DNA of 64,000 nucleotides from Micromonospora zingiberis. GTDB lineage: Bacteria; Actinomycetota; Actinomycetes; Mycobacteriales; Micromonosporaceae. The notes below the pieces were generated by a model. It did no database searches, was not told where the DNA came from, and saw nothing but the letters and a program-made list of their open reading frames with translations. The DNA is taken from positions 1 to 64,000 of the forward strand of contig NZ_SJJR01000015.1 in the NCBI RefSeq assembly GCF_004331455.1. The letters run 5' to 3'. Below, one piece after another: positions 40,041 to 48,117 of this stretch. Position 1 is the stretch's first letter; each line of letters begins with the position of its first letter. The position numbers and the translations under genes were made by a program.

Positions 40041-40858
40041 GCGCGGTCGCGCGGCGGGCGGCCGTGCTGGGCAAGCCGATCGCGCACTCGCTCTCGCCGG
40101 TGATCCACAACGCCGGCTACGCCGCCGCCGGACTCGACGGGTGGTCGTACACCCGGATCGAGTGCGCGGCGGCGGAGCTGCCGGATCTGGTCGCCGGCCT
40201 GGGCCCGGAGTGGGCCGGGTTGTCGGTGACCATGCCGGGCAAGGAGGCGGCGCTCGTGGTGGCCGCCGAGGTCTCGCCGGTCGCCGCCGCCGTCGGTGCG
40301 GCCAACACGCTGGTACGGCGCCCCGACGGCTCCTGGTACGCCGACAACACCGACGTCACCGGGATGGTCGAGGTGCTGACCGAGGCGGGCGTACGCGAAG
40401 GCGCGACGGTAACGGTGCTCGGTGCCGGCGGCACCGCGCGGGCGGCGCTGGCCGCTGCGGCCCGGCTGCACGCGGCCGGCGTGACCGTGGTGGCCCGCCG
40501 TCCGGCGGCGGTCGCCGAGCTGGCACCGGTCGCACACACCCTGGGCCTGACCGTGACTGCCGCACCCTGGTCCGACGCTGCGGCGCTGGCCGAAGCGGAC
40601 GTGCTGATCTCCACCGTGCCCAAGGGCGCCGCCGACGAGTTGGCCGGCACGGTGCGCTGGCGACCGGGCACGGTGGTCTTCGACGCGATCTACGATCCGT
40701 GGCCGACCCCCCTTGCCGCCTCGGCCGGAGCGGCCGGCTGCCGGATCGTCTCCGGCCTGGACCTGTTGCTGGCCCAGGCGGTCGGCCAGTTCGAGCAGTT
40801 CACCGGCATCCCCGCCCCCCGAGCCGCGATGTCCGCCGCCCTCTCCGCCGCCACCTGA
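40037..40858 (+). CDS. aroE: shikimate dehydrogenase
   Basis: 273 residues. It reduces 3-dehydroshikimate to shikimate with NADPH. The substrate motif LGKPIAHSLSPVIHNAGY (residues 11-28), catalytic Lys in LSVTMPGKEAAL (about 69), Asp in DNTDVTGM (about 105), the Rossmann GAGGTARAAL (about 126-135), and the closing FDAIYDPWPTPL match AroE. The GTG overlaps the mltG stop. Downstream, where aroC would be expected nearby in related genomes, a 14-kb polysaccharide region intervenes. Confidence 0.93.
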   Translation: MSAVARRAAVLGKPIAHSLSPVIHNAGYAAAGLDGWSYTRIECAAAELPDLVAGLGPEWAGLSVTMPGKEAALVVAAEVSPVAAAVGAANTLVRRPDGSWYADNTDVTGMVEVLTEAGVREGATVTVLGAGGTARAALAAAARLHAAGVTVVARRPAAVAELAPVAHTLGLTVTAAPWSDAAALAEADVLISTVPKGAADELAGTVRWRPGTVVFDAIYDPWPTPLAASAGAAGCRIVSGLDLLLAQAVGQFEQFTGIPAPRAAMSAALSAAT

Positions 40859-40868
40859 CCCACGCTGC

Positions 40869-40916
40869 GATCTTGGTGCGGAACTGTCCCTGGAGGGGCG
40901 GATTCGCACCATGATC
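40869..40916. repeat. composite element 4: imperfect inverted repeat
   Basis: GATCTTGGTGCG (40869-40880) faces CGCACCATGATC (40905-40916), one mismatch in 12, with a 24-base loop in which CTGTCCC and GGAGGGG can pair. It lies 10 bases past the aroE stop. It shares GCGATCTTG with elements 1 and 2 but lacks long C and G tracts. Confidence 0.65.
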
Positions 40917-40947
40917 TATTTCGGGGAAGGGGCGAGGTGCAGCGATG

Positions 40948-40981
40948 GCTTAGGTGACCTTTAAGACGCGCTTAGGTGACC
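40948..40981. promoter_or_regulatory. direct repeats resembling a PHO box
   Basis: GCTTAGGTGACC occurs at 40948-40959 and 40970-40981, exactly 22 bases (two helical turns) apart. Read on the minus strand the units are GGTCACCTAAG, CGCGTCTTAAA, GGTCACCTAAG: three 11-base steps, two identical. That is the architecture of actinobacterial PhoP sites (11-base units around GTTCACC). It sits 74-107 bases before the secreted hydrolase gene. PhoP binding is inference. Confidence 0.45.
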
Positions 40982-41054
40982 CTGTCATGCCCACGCTCTG
41001 TTGTGTACACCGATACGCTGCTCAGCGTCATCGCCGTAGACGCAAGGAGTTTCC

Positions 41055-42758
41055 GTGACCAGGCGTGGACTGCATCGCCTCATCCGGCACCCCGGTCCCC
41101 GGCGCAAGGCCGTGGTCCTCGGCGCGTTGGGCATCACGGTCGTGCTCGGACTGACCGCGACCATGGTGCCCCTGCTCGCCGACGACAACCTGGCCATCCC
41201 GGTGGTCGCCGACACCACGGCCACGATGGTGGCGCAGGACGGCGACAACAGCGTCAAGACGACCCTGGCGACCTGCCCGGCGCGCTGTGACGGAAATCCG
41301 CGTGGTGGCCGGGACGCGGTGCTCGCCTTTCTGGTGACCTCACTGCCGGCGAACGCGACGAACGTTCGCGCGACCCTGCGGGTGCACGCGTGGCAGGCGT
41401 TGAACGCCACGGTGACCGCGCACGCGTCCACCCTCGACGCCACCGCGTCCAGGCCGGCGCCGGAGCGGGTCAGCACGGTCCTGGACACGGTCACCGGGGT
41501 CGGTAAGGGTTTCAACGAGTGGGATGTCTCCGGGCTGGTGACGGGTAACGGCATCTGGACGGTGTCACTGGCCCAGGCTGGCCTGGCCACCCGCGTCTAC
41601 TGGGCCTCGGCCGAGAACCGCAACGCGGACGTGCGCCCCAACCTGGTGATCAGCTACAGCGTGGGTACCGGTCCGACGTCAGCCCCGCCGAGCGCCACGT
41701 TGCCGCCCACCGCCGAACCGACGCGGGCCCCCGTCTCGCCGAGCGCCTCGCCCAGCGCGAGCCCGACGCCCGCCCGGCCGAGCCCGAGCGCGACGCCACC
41801 ACCAGCGGATTCGGGCAAGTGCGGAAAGGTGTCGGAGAAGCTGGTCCCGTCCTGCGGCGCCTGGTGGGGGATGTATTCGCCGACCAACCCGGCGACCTGG
41901 GACCACGGCCGGGCCGTCACCGACGTCGAAGCGCAGGTGGGCCGGAAGTTCGACATCGTGCACCGCTACCACGACTTCTCCAACACCGGCAGCAACGGTG
42001 CCTTCCCCGACACGTTCCAGCAGGAACAGATGCGCGAGGGTCGGCTGATGTTCTTCGCCTGGGAGAGCCGGGTCTTCTCCTCCGGCACCGTCCTGACCTG
42101 GAAGGACGTCTACAGTGGCCGGTACGACGAGACGATCGACGCGGTCGCCGGCCGGATCCGGGCCGTCGGGCAGCCGGTCTTCATCGGCTTCGACCACGAG
42201 CCGGAGGACGAGCCGGCCAAGGGCAGCGACGCCGACTTCGTCCGGGCCTGGCGGTACGTGCACGACCGGTTCACCGCGGCCGACGTACGCAACGCGGTCT
42301 GGGTCTGGACGATGATGGGCTGGTCCGGCCACTACGACCGGTACGCCGGGCTCTACCCCGGTGACCGTTACGTCGACTGGGTCGCCTGGGATCCGTACAA
42401 CTTCCACGTCTGCAACGGCGGCACGGTCTGGAAGAGCCCGAGTACCACGATCGGCTCCTTCTACCGCTGGCTGGACGAGAAGGGTCTGGGCGCGGGCAAG
42501 CCGCGGATGCTGGCCGAGTTCGGCACGAACTTCGACGTCAACGATCCGAACGCGAAGCGGCGCTGGTTCGAGGAGTTCCCAGCGGCGTTGAAGGCCCATC
42601 CCAAGATCAAGGCGGCGATCTACTTCAACTCGCCGGGCGTGACGACCACGACCAAGACCTGCAACATGACGATGAACCACGACGCGGCGTCGCTGGCCGG
42701 GTTCACCGCCGCCGGGCGGGACAGCTACCTGCGGCAGCCCACCGGAGGGAGCCGCTGA
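41055..42758 (+). CDS. secreted glycoside hydrolase, GH26-like, with DNRLRE domain
   Basis: 567 residues from GTG 41055 (AAGGAG 5 bases upstream). A signal peptide or anchor helix (about 20-42) is followed by a DNRLRE/CBM96-like beta domain (about 48-210, with TLRVHAWQALNA and FNEWDVSGLV), a Ser/Pro linker (about 212-255), and a (beta/alpha)8 hydrolase domain (about 260-560). The GH26-type acid/base Glu382 lies in FDHEPEDEP and the nucleophile Glu488 in MLAEFGTN. Mannan- or other beta-glycan cleavage is likely. It lies at the edge of the polysaccharide gene region and may trim or turn over that polymer. PHO-box-like repeats lie upstream. Confidence 0.82.
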   Translation: MTRRGLHRLIRHPGPRRKAVVLGALGITVVLGLTATMVPLLADDNLAIPVVADTTATMVAQDGDNSVKTTLATCPARCDGNPRGGRDAVLAFLVTSLPANATNVRATLRVHAWQALNATVTAHASTLDATASRPAPERVSTVLDTVTGVGKGFNEWDVSGLVTGNGIWTVSLAQAGLATRVYWASAENRNADVRPNLVISYSVGTGPTSAPPSATLPPTAEPTRAPVSPSASPSASPTPARPSPSATPPPADSGKCGKVSEKLVPSCGAWWGMYSPTNPATWDHGRAVTDVEAQVGRKFDIVHRYHDFSNTGSNGAFPDTFQQEQMREGRLMFFAWESRVFSSGTVLTWKDVYSGRYDETIDAVAGRIRAVGQPVFIGFDHEPEDEPAKGSDADFVRAWRYVHDRFTAADVRNAVWVWTMMGWSGHYDRYAGLYPGDRYVDWVAWDPYNFHVCNGGTVWKSPSTTIGSFYRWLDEKGLGAGKPRMLAEFGTNFDVNDPNAKRRWFEEFPAALKAHPKIKAAIYFNSPGVTTTTKTCNMTMNHDAASLAGFTAAGRDSYLRQPTGGSR

Positions 42759-42923
42759 GCCGAAGACCGGACACGGATTCGGGGCACACCGTCGGCTGTC
42801 GGCAATCCGACCGCCGTCGGTGTTGTCCGCTAACGGATGCGCCGACCGCCCAATCGGCGGATATCGCCCTGCGGGGTGGACGCGAGAGGCTACCCGCAAT
42901 CCCGTCCACTCTGGAGGCGCAGC

Positions 42924-44912
42924 GTGCCCATAATCTCTCTCCAGTGGCGCCCAACCCGTAGACGTCGAGTCCGGGTCGCGGCTGTCGCACTGGTTACCGT
43001 CGCGGCCGTGCTGGTCGTGCCCAACGCGGCCGACGCGGCCGTGCTGCCGGTTCCCGAGCCAGGCACCGTGGTGTCGGCGAACCCGGTCGACGAGACCCCG
43101 CACGCCCGCGACGGCGAGGCCCGCGCCTTCGCCGAGGTGGGCGACACCGTGTTCGTGGGGGGCAGCTTCACCCAGATCCGGCAGACCGCCACCGCCGCGT
43201 GGATCACCCAGCGTTACCTGTTCTCGTACAACCGGACCACCGGCACCATCAACACCGCGTTCGTGCCGGTGCTCGACGGTGCGGTCAACGCGCTCATCGC
43301 CGGCCCGGGTGGCACGCTCATCGTCGGTGGGGCGTTCAGGAACGTCAACGGGGTGGCCCGCCGGAACCTGGTCGCGCTCGACCCCGCCACCGGCATGATC
43401 ATCGACAGCTGGGTCGGCCGCTCCGACGGCGGAATGATCCGCGACATGGTGCTGCACCAGAACCACCTCTACCTGGCCGGCGCGTTCAACTGGATCAACG
43501 GCACGGCGCATTCCGGGCTCGCCCGGCTCAACGCCACCACCGGCGCGATCGACCCGACCTTCAACGTCAACGCCACCGTCGGTCGGCACGGCACCGGTTC
43601 GTACGCCTGGGCCATCGATGTCACGCCGGACGGCAAGACCATGGTCGTCGGCGGCAACTTCATGTACGTGGACGAGTTGCCCCGTAACCAGATGGCGCTG
43701 ATCGACCTCACCGGCACCCCGAGCGTGCTCGACTGGAGTACGGAGAAGTTCGTGCCGCCGTGCGCGGCACCGGCCACCTTCGTGCACTACGTGCAGGACG
43801 TGCGCTTCGGTGGCGACGGCAGCTGGTTCGTCGTCGGCACCAACGGCGGCTCCGGCTGGCCGGCCGCCTACTGTGACGCGTTGGTGCGTTTCGAGACCGC
43901 GGATCGGGGTGCCAACCAGCTGGGCACCTGGATCAACTGGACCGGCAACGACACGATCACCTCGGTCGAGGTGGCCGACAACATCATCTATCTCGGCGGG
44001 CACTTCCGCTGGTTGAACAACCCGAACGCGCACGACGCGGCCGGTGCGGGGGCGATCGACCGGCTCGGCATCGCCGCGGTCACGCCGGCCACCGGCATGC
44101 CGGTCAACTGGAACCCCGGTCGCCGGGGCGGCAACGCCCTGCCCTCGGGGGCCAGCAACTGGGGCTCGCAGGTGCCGGTGATCTGGCGGGGCAGCAACGG
44201 TCTCTACTTCGGGCACAACTCCGACGGCATGGCCAACGAGTACCACGGCCGGCTCGGCATGTTCCCGGTCGCCGGCGGCCGGACGATCACTCCACGCAAC
44301 CCTCCGACGGCGGGCTCCGGCTTCCTCTACCTCGGTGCCGTCGCGGGTGAGTTGGAGAAGGTGCCGTTCGACGGCACCAGCCTCGGCACGCCGACCACGG
44401 TCAGCCAGCCCAACTACACCGGGGCCGGCGCGACCTGGCGGGTGAGTGACCGGATCTACTGGTCGCGTACCGTCGTGGGCACCCCCACCGGCAGCCGACT
44501 GGACATCTCGATGTTCAACGGTGGCGCGATCGGGGCGCCGTGGGAGTCCTCCGGCTACAACGACTGGTACAACCCGGCGAACATGACCGGGGCGTTCTTC
44601 CTGGACGGTCGCCTGTACTACACCCGTACCGGCGCCAACGGGCTCTACTACCGCTACTTCGAGGTGGACGGCAACTACCTCGGTGCCACCGAGTTCACGC
44701 TGCCGACCACCGGCGTCACCTGGTCGGCGGTGCGCGGGATGGCCTGGGTCGATGGCAAGATCGTGTACGGGCACACCGACGGCAGCCTGCGTAGCGTGGC
44801 GTTCGACCCGCTGGCCACGCCCGCGGTCAGCGGCGCGGCGAGCACGGTGGTCGCCACTGCCGGGGTAGGACCGTCCTGGTCGACGTCCAGGATGTTCTTC
44901 TCGGTGCAGTGA
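42924..44912 (+). CDS. secreted beta-propeller protein (delta-60/DUF5122-type repeats)
   Basis: 662 residues from GTG 42924 (GGAGG 6 bases upstream). A signal peptide (about 1-36, basic then VAAVALVTVAAVLVV, ending ADAA) precedes repeated blades such as VFVGGSFTQI, LIVGGAFRNVNG, LYLAGAFNWINGTA, MVVGGNFMYVDEL and IYLGGHFRWLNN, spaced about 50-60 residues. These are the delta-60-like repeats of extracellular beta-propellers. The C-terminal half has further blades with Trp/Tyr-rich strands. No enzyme motif is seen; carbohydrate or protein binding at the surface is likely. It lies between the GH26-like hydrolase and the polysaccharide assembly genes. Confidence 0.78.
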   Translation: MPIISLQWRPTRRRRVRVAAVALVTVAAVLVVPNAADAAVLPVPEPGTVVSANPVDETPHARDGEARAFAEVGDTVFVGGSFTQIRQTATAAWITQRYLFSYNRTTGTINTAFVPVLDGAVNALIAGPGGTLIVGGAFRNVNGVARRNLVALDPATGMIIDSWVGRSDGGMIRDMVLHQNHLYLAGAFNWINGTAHSGLARLNATTGAIDPTFNVNATVGRHGTGSYAWAIDVTPDGKTMVVGGNFMYVDELPRNQMALIDLTGTPSVLDWSTEKFVPPCAAPATFVHYVQDVRFGGDGSWFVVGTNGGSGWPAAYCDALVRFETADRGANQLGTWINWTGNDTITSVEVADNIIYLGGHFRWLNNPNAHDAAGAGAIDRLGIAAVTPATGMPVNWNPGRRGGNALPSGASNWGSQVPVIWRGSNGLYFGHNSDGMANEYHGRLGMFPVAGGRTITPRNPPTAGSGFLYLGAVAGELEKVPFDGTSLGTPTTVSQPNYTGAGATWRVSDRIYWSRTVVGTPTGSRLDISMFNGGAIGAPWESSGYNDWYNPANMTGAFFLDGRLYYTRTGANGLYYRYFEVDGNYLGATEFTLPTTGVTWSAVRGMAWVDGKIVYGHTDGSLRSVAFDPLATPAVSGAASTVVATAGVGPSWSTSRMFFSVQ

Positions 44913-44967
44913 GTCGGTGCAGTGAGGGTGTACCCGAGGTAGCAAAAGGTCGGTAATTTGTTCAGGT

Positions 44968-44999
44968 CGGGCCGGTGGCGGATTCCCGTCGCCGGCCCG
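44968..44999 (+). terminator. weak hairpin behind the beta-propeller gene
   Basis: CGGGCCGG (44968-44975) pairs with CCGGCCCG (44992-44999), 16-base loop with partial inner pairing. It lies 56 bases past the stop and before the next gene. The stretch 44935-44965 is relatively AT-rich and may contain the promoter of the polysaccharide operon, but I cannot place boxes. Confidence 0.35.
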
Positions 45000-45075
45000 C
45001 GCGTCGGGCGGAGCTGTCCGCGGTCTCCTGCACCCGCGATGTTCCCTTTCGACAACGTAGCGACGGTGGCGTTTC

Positions 45076-46725
45076 ATGACTGATGCACAGCCCGGCGGTT
45101 GGTCCGGCGGCGGAACGATGGCGGCTCGTACGGTCACGCTGACCGACCTGTTGCGGGTCCCGCTGCACCGGATCCGACTGGTGGCCGCCGTGTCGGTGCT
45201 GGGCCTGGCGGCGGCACTCGGGTACGTCTTGCTGGTTCCGGGTGCGGTCACCGCGAGCGCGGTGGTGGCGGTCCGCCCGGTGGTCACCGACGCCTTCACG
45301 CCCAGCGGCGCGGCCGCCGACCGCGCGGTGAACATGAACGTGGAGAGCGGCATCGCCACCGGCACCGACGTCATCAGCCGGCTGGCCGATGCCGGCGTCC
45401 GGGACCCGCGCGACGTGCGGGACGCCCTGGAGGTGGAGGTGCCCGCCGGCGGGCAGATCCTGCGGTTCACCTACAAGGCGGACTCGGCCGACTCGGCGGT
45501 GCACGGTGCGAACCTGGCCGCCCAGTCGTACCTGGAGGTTCGCCGGGCCATGTACGAGCGGCAGCGGGAGGAGATGCTGCGTTCGTACGACGAGAGCATC
45601 GAGAAGGTCGCCGCGCAGCAGGCGGCCCTGCAACGGCGGGTGGCCAACGCCCGGGACGGGGCGCGTGACGCCGCGGTGGCCGAGCTGTCCGGGGTGAACA
45701 ACCAGCTCACCCAGCTCAACTCCGCCCGGACCGAGATCGCCGCGGTCGACGTCAACCCGGGCTGGGTCACCCGCAGCGCCGAACGTGCCCTGGTCTCCTC
45801 GGCCGGACGCGGTTCGCTCTACGTGGCGGCCGGGGTGCTCGGCGGTGTCCTGTTCGGGATCGTGCTGGCCTTTGCCTGGGAGTCGATGGACCGGCGGATC
45901 CGCTCGGTCGACGACGGGCGGGACGCCACCGGCCTGCCGCTGCTCGGCACCGTCCGGGGCCGAGGGCTGCGCGGCCGGCGCAAGCCGGTGGACGCCGACA
46001 TCCGCTACGTGGCGATGGCCATCGCGGAGCGGGTACGCGAGCCCGCTCGGGTGGCGCTGCTGACCACGCGGGAGGACCAGACCGTGCTCACCGCCGGTCT
46101 GGCGGTGGCGCTGGCGGCCACCGGCCGGGACGTCTACGTGGCCGACGACAGTGGCCGGTTGGAGCGGTTGCGCGCGACGGTGATGACGGACCGGGGTCGG
46201 CTGCCCGCGGCGGTGAACCCGGGCCGGCCGACCATCCCCAAGCCGCGCCCGGACGGTTCCGGTTCGGTTGACGACGTGACCCAGCAGATCACGGTACGTC
46301 GTCCCTCCCCGCATCCGGGCGCTGCCCGGGTGGCGACCGACCCGGAGGCGACGATGATGTTGCCTCCGGGTGCTGCCCGTGGGGCGACCGATCCGGAGGC
46401 GACGATGATGTTGCCGCGGATGGGCGGTGGCCCGGCGAGCGGAAAGAGCCCGGTCGCCGAGCAGGCCGACGAGGTGACGGTGGGGGCGGGCGGGGTCCGC
46501 TTCGGCACCTGGCGGCAGCGGGCCGCACAGGGGCTGGTCCTGTTCAACGCGCCGCCCGCCGAGGCCGACGAGCGTGGCGTGGCCGCCGCCCGGCAGGGCA
46601 CCGCGGTCGTGGTGGTCGAGCAGGACCGGACCCGGCAGGACGATCTGCGCCGGCTGGCGGAGCGACTGCGGGCCGCCGGAGTGGCGCCGCTGGGATTCGT
46701 GTTGACCCGCAGCGGCCGGGGCTGA
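45076..46725 (+). CDS. Wzz-like polysaccharide co-polymerase with degenerate BY-kinase domain
   Basis: 549 residues. Helix 1 (about 36-56) and helix 2 (about 254-276, LYVAAGVLGGVLFGIVLAF) enclose an extracytoplasmic Wzz region with a coiled coil (about 150-225). The cytoplasmic part looks like a BY-kinase: ARVALLTTREDQTVLTAGLAVALAATGRDVYVADD aligns with the P-loop and Walker A' strands, but GxGKT is replaced by REDQT, so ATP binding is doubtful. The late strands (LVLFNAPPAEADERG, VVVVEQDRTRQDDL) complete the fold. Between them lies a disordered insert with a 17-residue tandem repeat. It probably sets polymer length. ATG 45076 lacks a strong ribosome site; ATG 45118 is an alternative. Confidence 0.78.
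   Translation: MTDAQPGGWSGGGTMAARTVTLTDLLRVPLHRIRLVAAVSVLGLAAALGYVLLVPGAVTASAVVAVRPVVTDAFTPSGAAADRAVNMNVESGIATGTDVISRLADAGVRDPRDVRDALEVEVPAGGQILRFTYKADSADSAVHGANLAAQSYLEVRRAMYERQREEMLRSYDESIEKVAAQQAALQRRVANARDGARDAAVAELSGVNNQLTQLNSARTEIAAVDVNPGWVTRSAERALVSSAGRGSLYVAAGVLGGVLFGIVLAFAWESMDRRIRSVDDGRDATGLPLLGTVRGRGLRGRRKPVDADIRYVAMAIAERVREPARVALLTTREDQTVLTAGLAVALAATGRDVYVADDSGRLERLRATVMTDRGRLPAAVNPGRPTIPKPRPDGSGSVDDVTQQITVRRPSPHPGAARVATDPEATMMLPPGAARGATDPEATMMLPRMGGGPASGKSPVAEQADEVTVGAGGVRFGTWRQRAAQGLVLFNAPPAEADERGVAAARQGTAVVVVEQDRTRQDDLRRLAERLRAAGVAPLGFVLTRSGRG
46315..46416 (+). repeat. 51-base tandem repeat in the co-polymerase gene
   Basis: Two copies of a 51-base unit (46315-46365, 46366-46416) encode PGAAR(V/G)ATDPEATMMLP twice. 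They differ at a few bases, mostly silent. The unit lies in the disordered insert of the degenerate kinase domain. Confidence 0.85.
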
Positions 46726-46727
46726 GG

Positions 46728-48083
46728 GTGCCCACCCTCAGCCCGCCGACAGTCGACGAGCCGGCCGGCAAGCACCCGGTGCCGGGTGCCCGGCTGGCGG
46801 CGCCGACGCTGCCCCGGCTGCCGGTGTGGCCGTTGGTGGTGATGTTCGGGCTGGTCCCGATCTGGTGGCTGGCCGGGGCGTTCTATCTGGGCTGGTCGCT
46901 GCTGGGTGCGGTGCTGCTGGCGTTGCTGCTCGTCCGGGGCCGGGTGCCGCTGCCGCCGGGCACCGGACTGTGGCTGCTGTTCCTGGCGCTCGTCGTGGTC
47001 AGCGCCACCCAACTGGCCTCGGTCGGCTCGCTGCTCGCCTTCGGCCTGCGGCTCGGCTTCTACGTGACCGCCCTGGTGGTCGGCGTGTACGTGTACGCCG
47101 TGGCGCGGCAACGCGCGGACCTGTCGTCGTTGCTCGTACCACTGTGCCTGTTCTGGATCGGGCTGGTCGTGCTCGGCTGGCTGGGGGTGCTGGCACCCCG
47201 GTTCACGCTCAGCACGCCGATGGAGATGCTCCTGCCGGGCGGTATCGCCGGCAACTCCTACATCCAGGACCTGGTGCGGATCACGGCGAGCGAGTTCAGT
47301 GTCCGCTCGCTCAACCCCATCTACCGGCCGTCGGCCCCCTTCCCGTACACCAACAACTACGGCAGCGCGTACGCGATGACGCTGCCCTGCGTGGTGGCCT
47401 TCATCATGCTGCGCCGCCGTGGCCTGCTGCGCTGGGTGTTGATCGCGTCGCTGCCGTTGTCGCTGGCGCCGGCCTTCCTCACCCTGAACCGGACGATGTT
47501 CGTCAGCCTCGGCGCCGGCCTGCTGGTGCTCGGGTTGCGCGCCGCCCGCCGGGGCAACATCCGGGTCGGCGCCTCCGTGGTCGGCGTGCTGCTCATCGGT
47601 GGACTCGCCACCCTGTTCATCCCGGTCGCCGAGCTGATCGGCAACCGGGTCGAGTCCAGCGACACCAACAGCGACCGGTTCGCCCTCTACGGGGAGGTGC
47701 TGCGGCGGGTGGCGGAGTCGCCCTGGCTCGGTTACGGCGCCCCGGCCACCGTCGACACGATCAGCGCGCCCGTGCCGGTCGGCACCCAAGGCCAGTTGTG
47801 GATGGTGCTGTTCTGTCATGGCGTACCGGCGCTGCTGTTCTTCCTCGCCTGGTTCGCGCTCGCGGCGGTGATCTGCGCGCGGGCCACGTCGCCGGCGGGG
47901 CAGTGGCTCGCGGTGGTGCCGGTGGTGTGCATTGTCCAGATGCCGTTCTACGGCATGGCGAGCCCGAACCTCGCCGTGGCCTTCTTCGCCATCGCCCTCA
48001 CCATGTCCCTGGTGGAGCGCGATGCCCGACCGAGCGGTCCGGTCCTGCCCCACCCACCCCCGCGCCCGGAGGCGGCGACATGA
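46728..48083 (+). CDS. O-antigen ligase/polymerase-like membrane protein (Wzy/WaaL family)
   Basis: 451 residues with about 11 hydrophobic helices. The large extracytoplasmic loop (about residues 150-215, with MEMLLPGGIAGNSYIQDL and PFPYTNNYGSAYAM) and the later block ESSDTNSDRFALYGEVLRRVAESPWLGYGAP match the Wzy_C/O-antigen-ligase pattern (SD..R...W......P..G.G). It likely polymerises or transfers repeat units on the outer face of the membrane. GTG 46728 follows the co-polymerase stop by 2 bases, so they are coupled. Confidence 0.82.
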   Translation: MPTLSPPTVDEPAGKHPVPGARLAAPTLPRLPVWPLVVMFGLVPIWWLAGAFYLGWSLLGAVLLALLLVRGRVPLPPGTGLWLLFLALVVVSATQLASVGSLLAFGLRLGFYVTALVVGVYVYAVARQRADLSSLLVPLCLFWIGLVVLGWLGVLAPRFTLSTPMEMLLPGGIAGNSYIQDLVRITASEFSVRSLNPIYRPSAPFPYTNNYGSAYAMTLPCVVAFIMLRRRGLLRWVLIASLPLSLAPAFLTLNRTMFVSLGAGLLVLGLRAARRGNIRVGASVVGVLLIGGLATLFIPVAELIGNRVESSDTNSDRFALYGEVLRRVAESPWLGYGAPATVDTISAPVPVGTQGQLWMVLFCHGVPALLFFLAWFALAAVICARATSPAGQWLAVVPVVCIVQMPFYGMASPNLAVAFFAIALTMSLVERDARPSGPVLPHPPPRPEAAT

Positions 48084-48117
48084 GCGAGCGTGGCGAGCGG
48101 CGCAGTGGAGGGCCGAC

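Noticed and set aside
41679..45470. Open frame of 1263 codons on the minus strand
   Set aside because: It spans three well-supported plus-strand genes and translates to Arg/Gly/Val/His-rich sequence without motifs; a GC-driven shadow.
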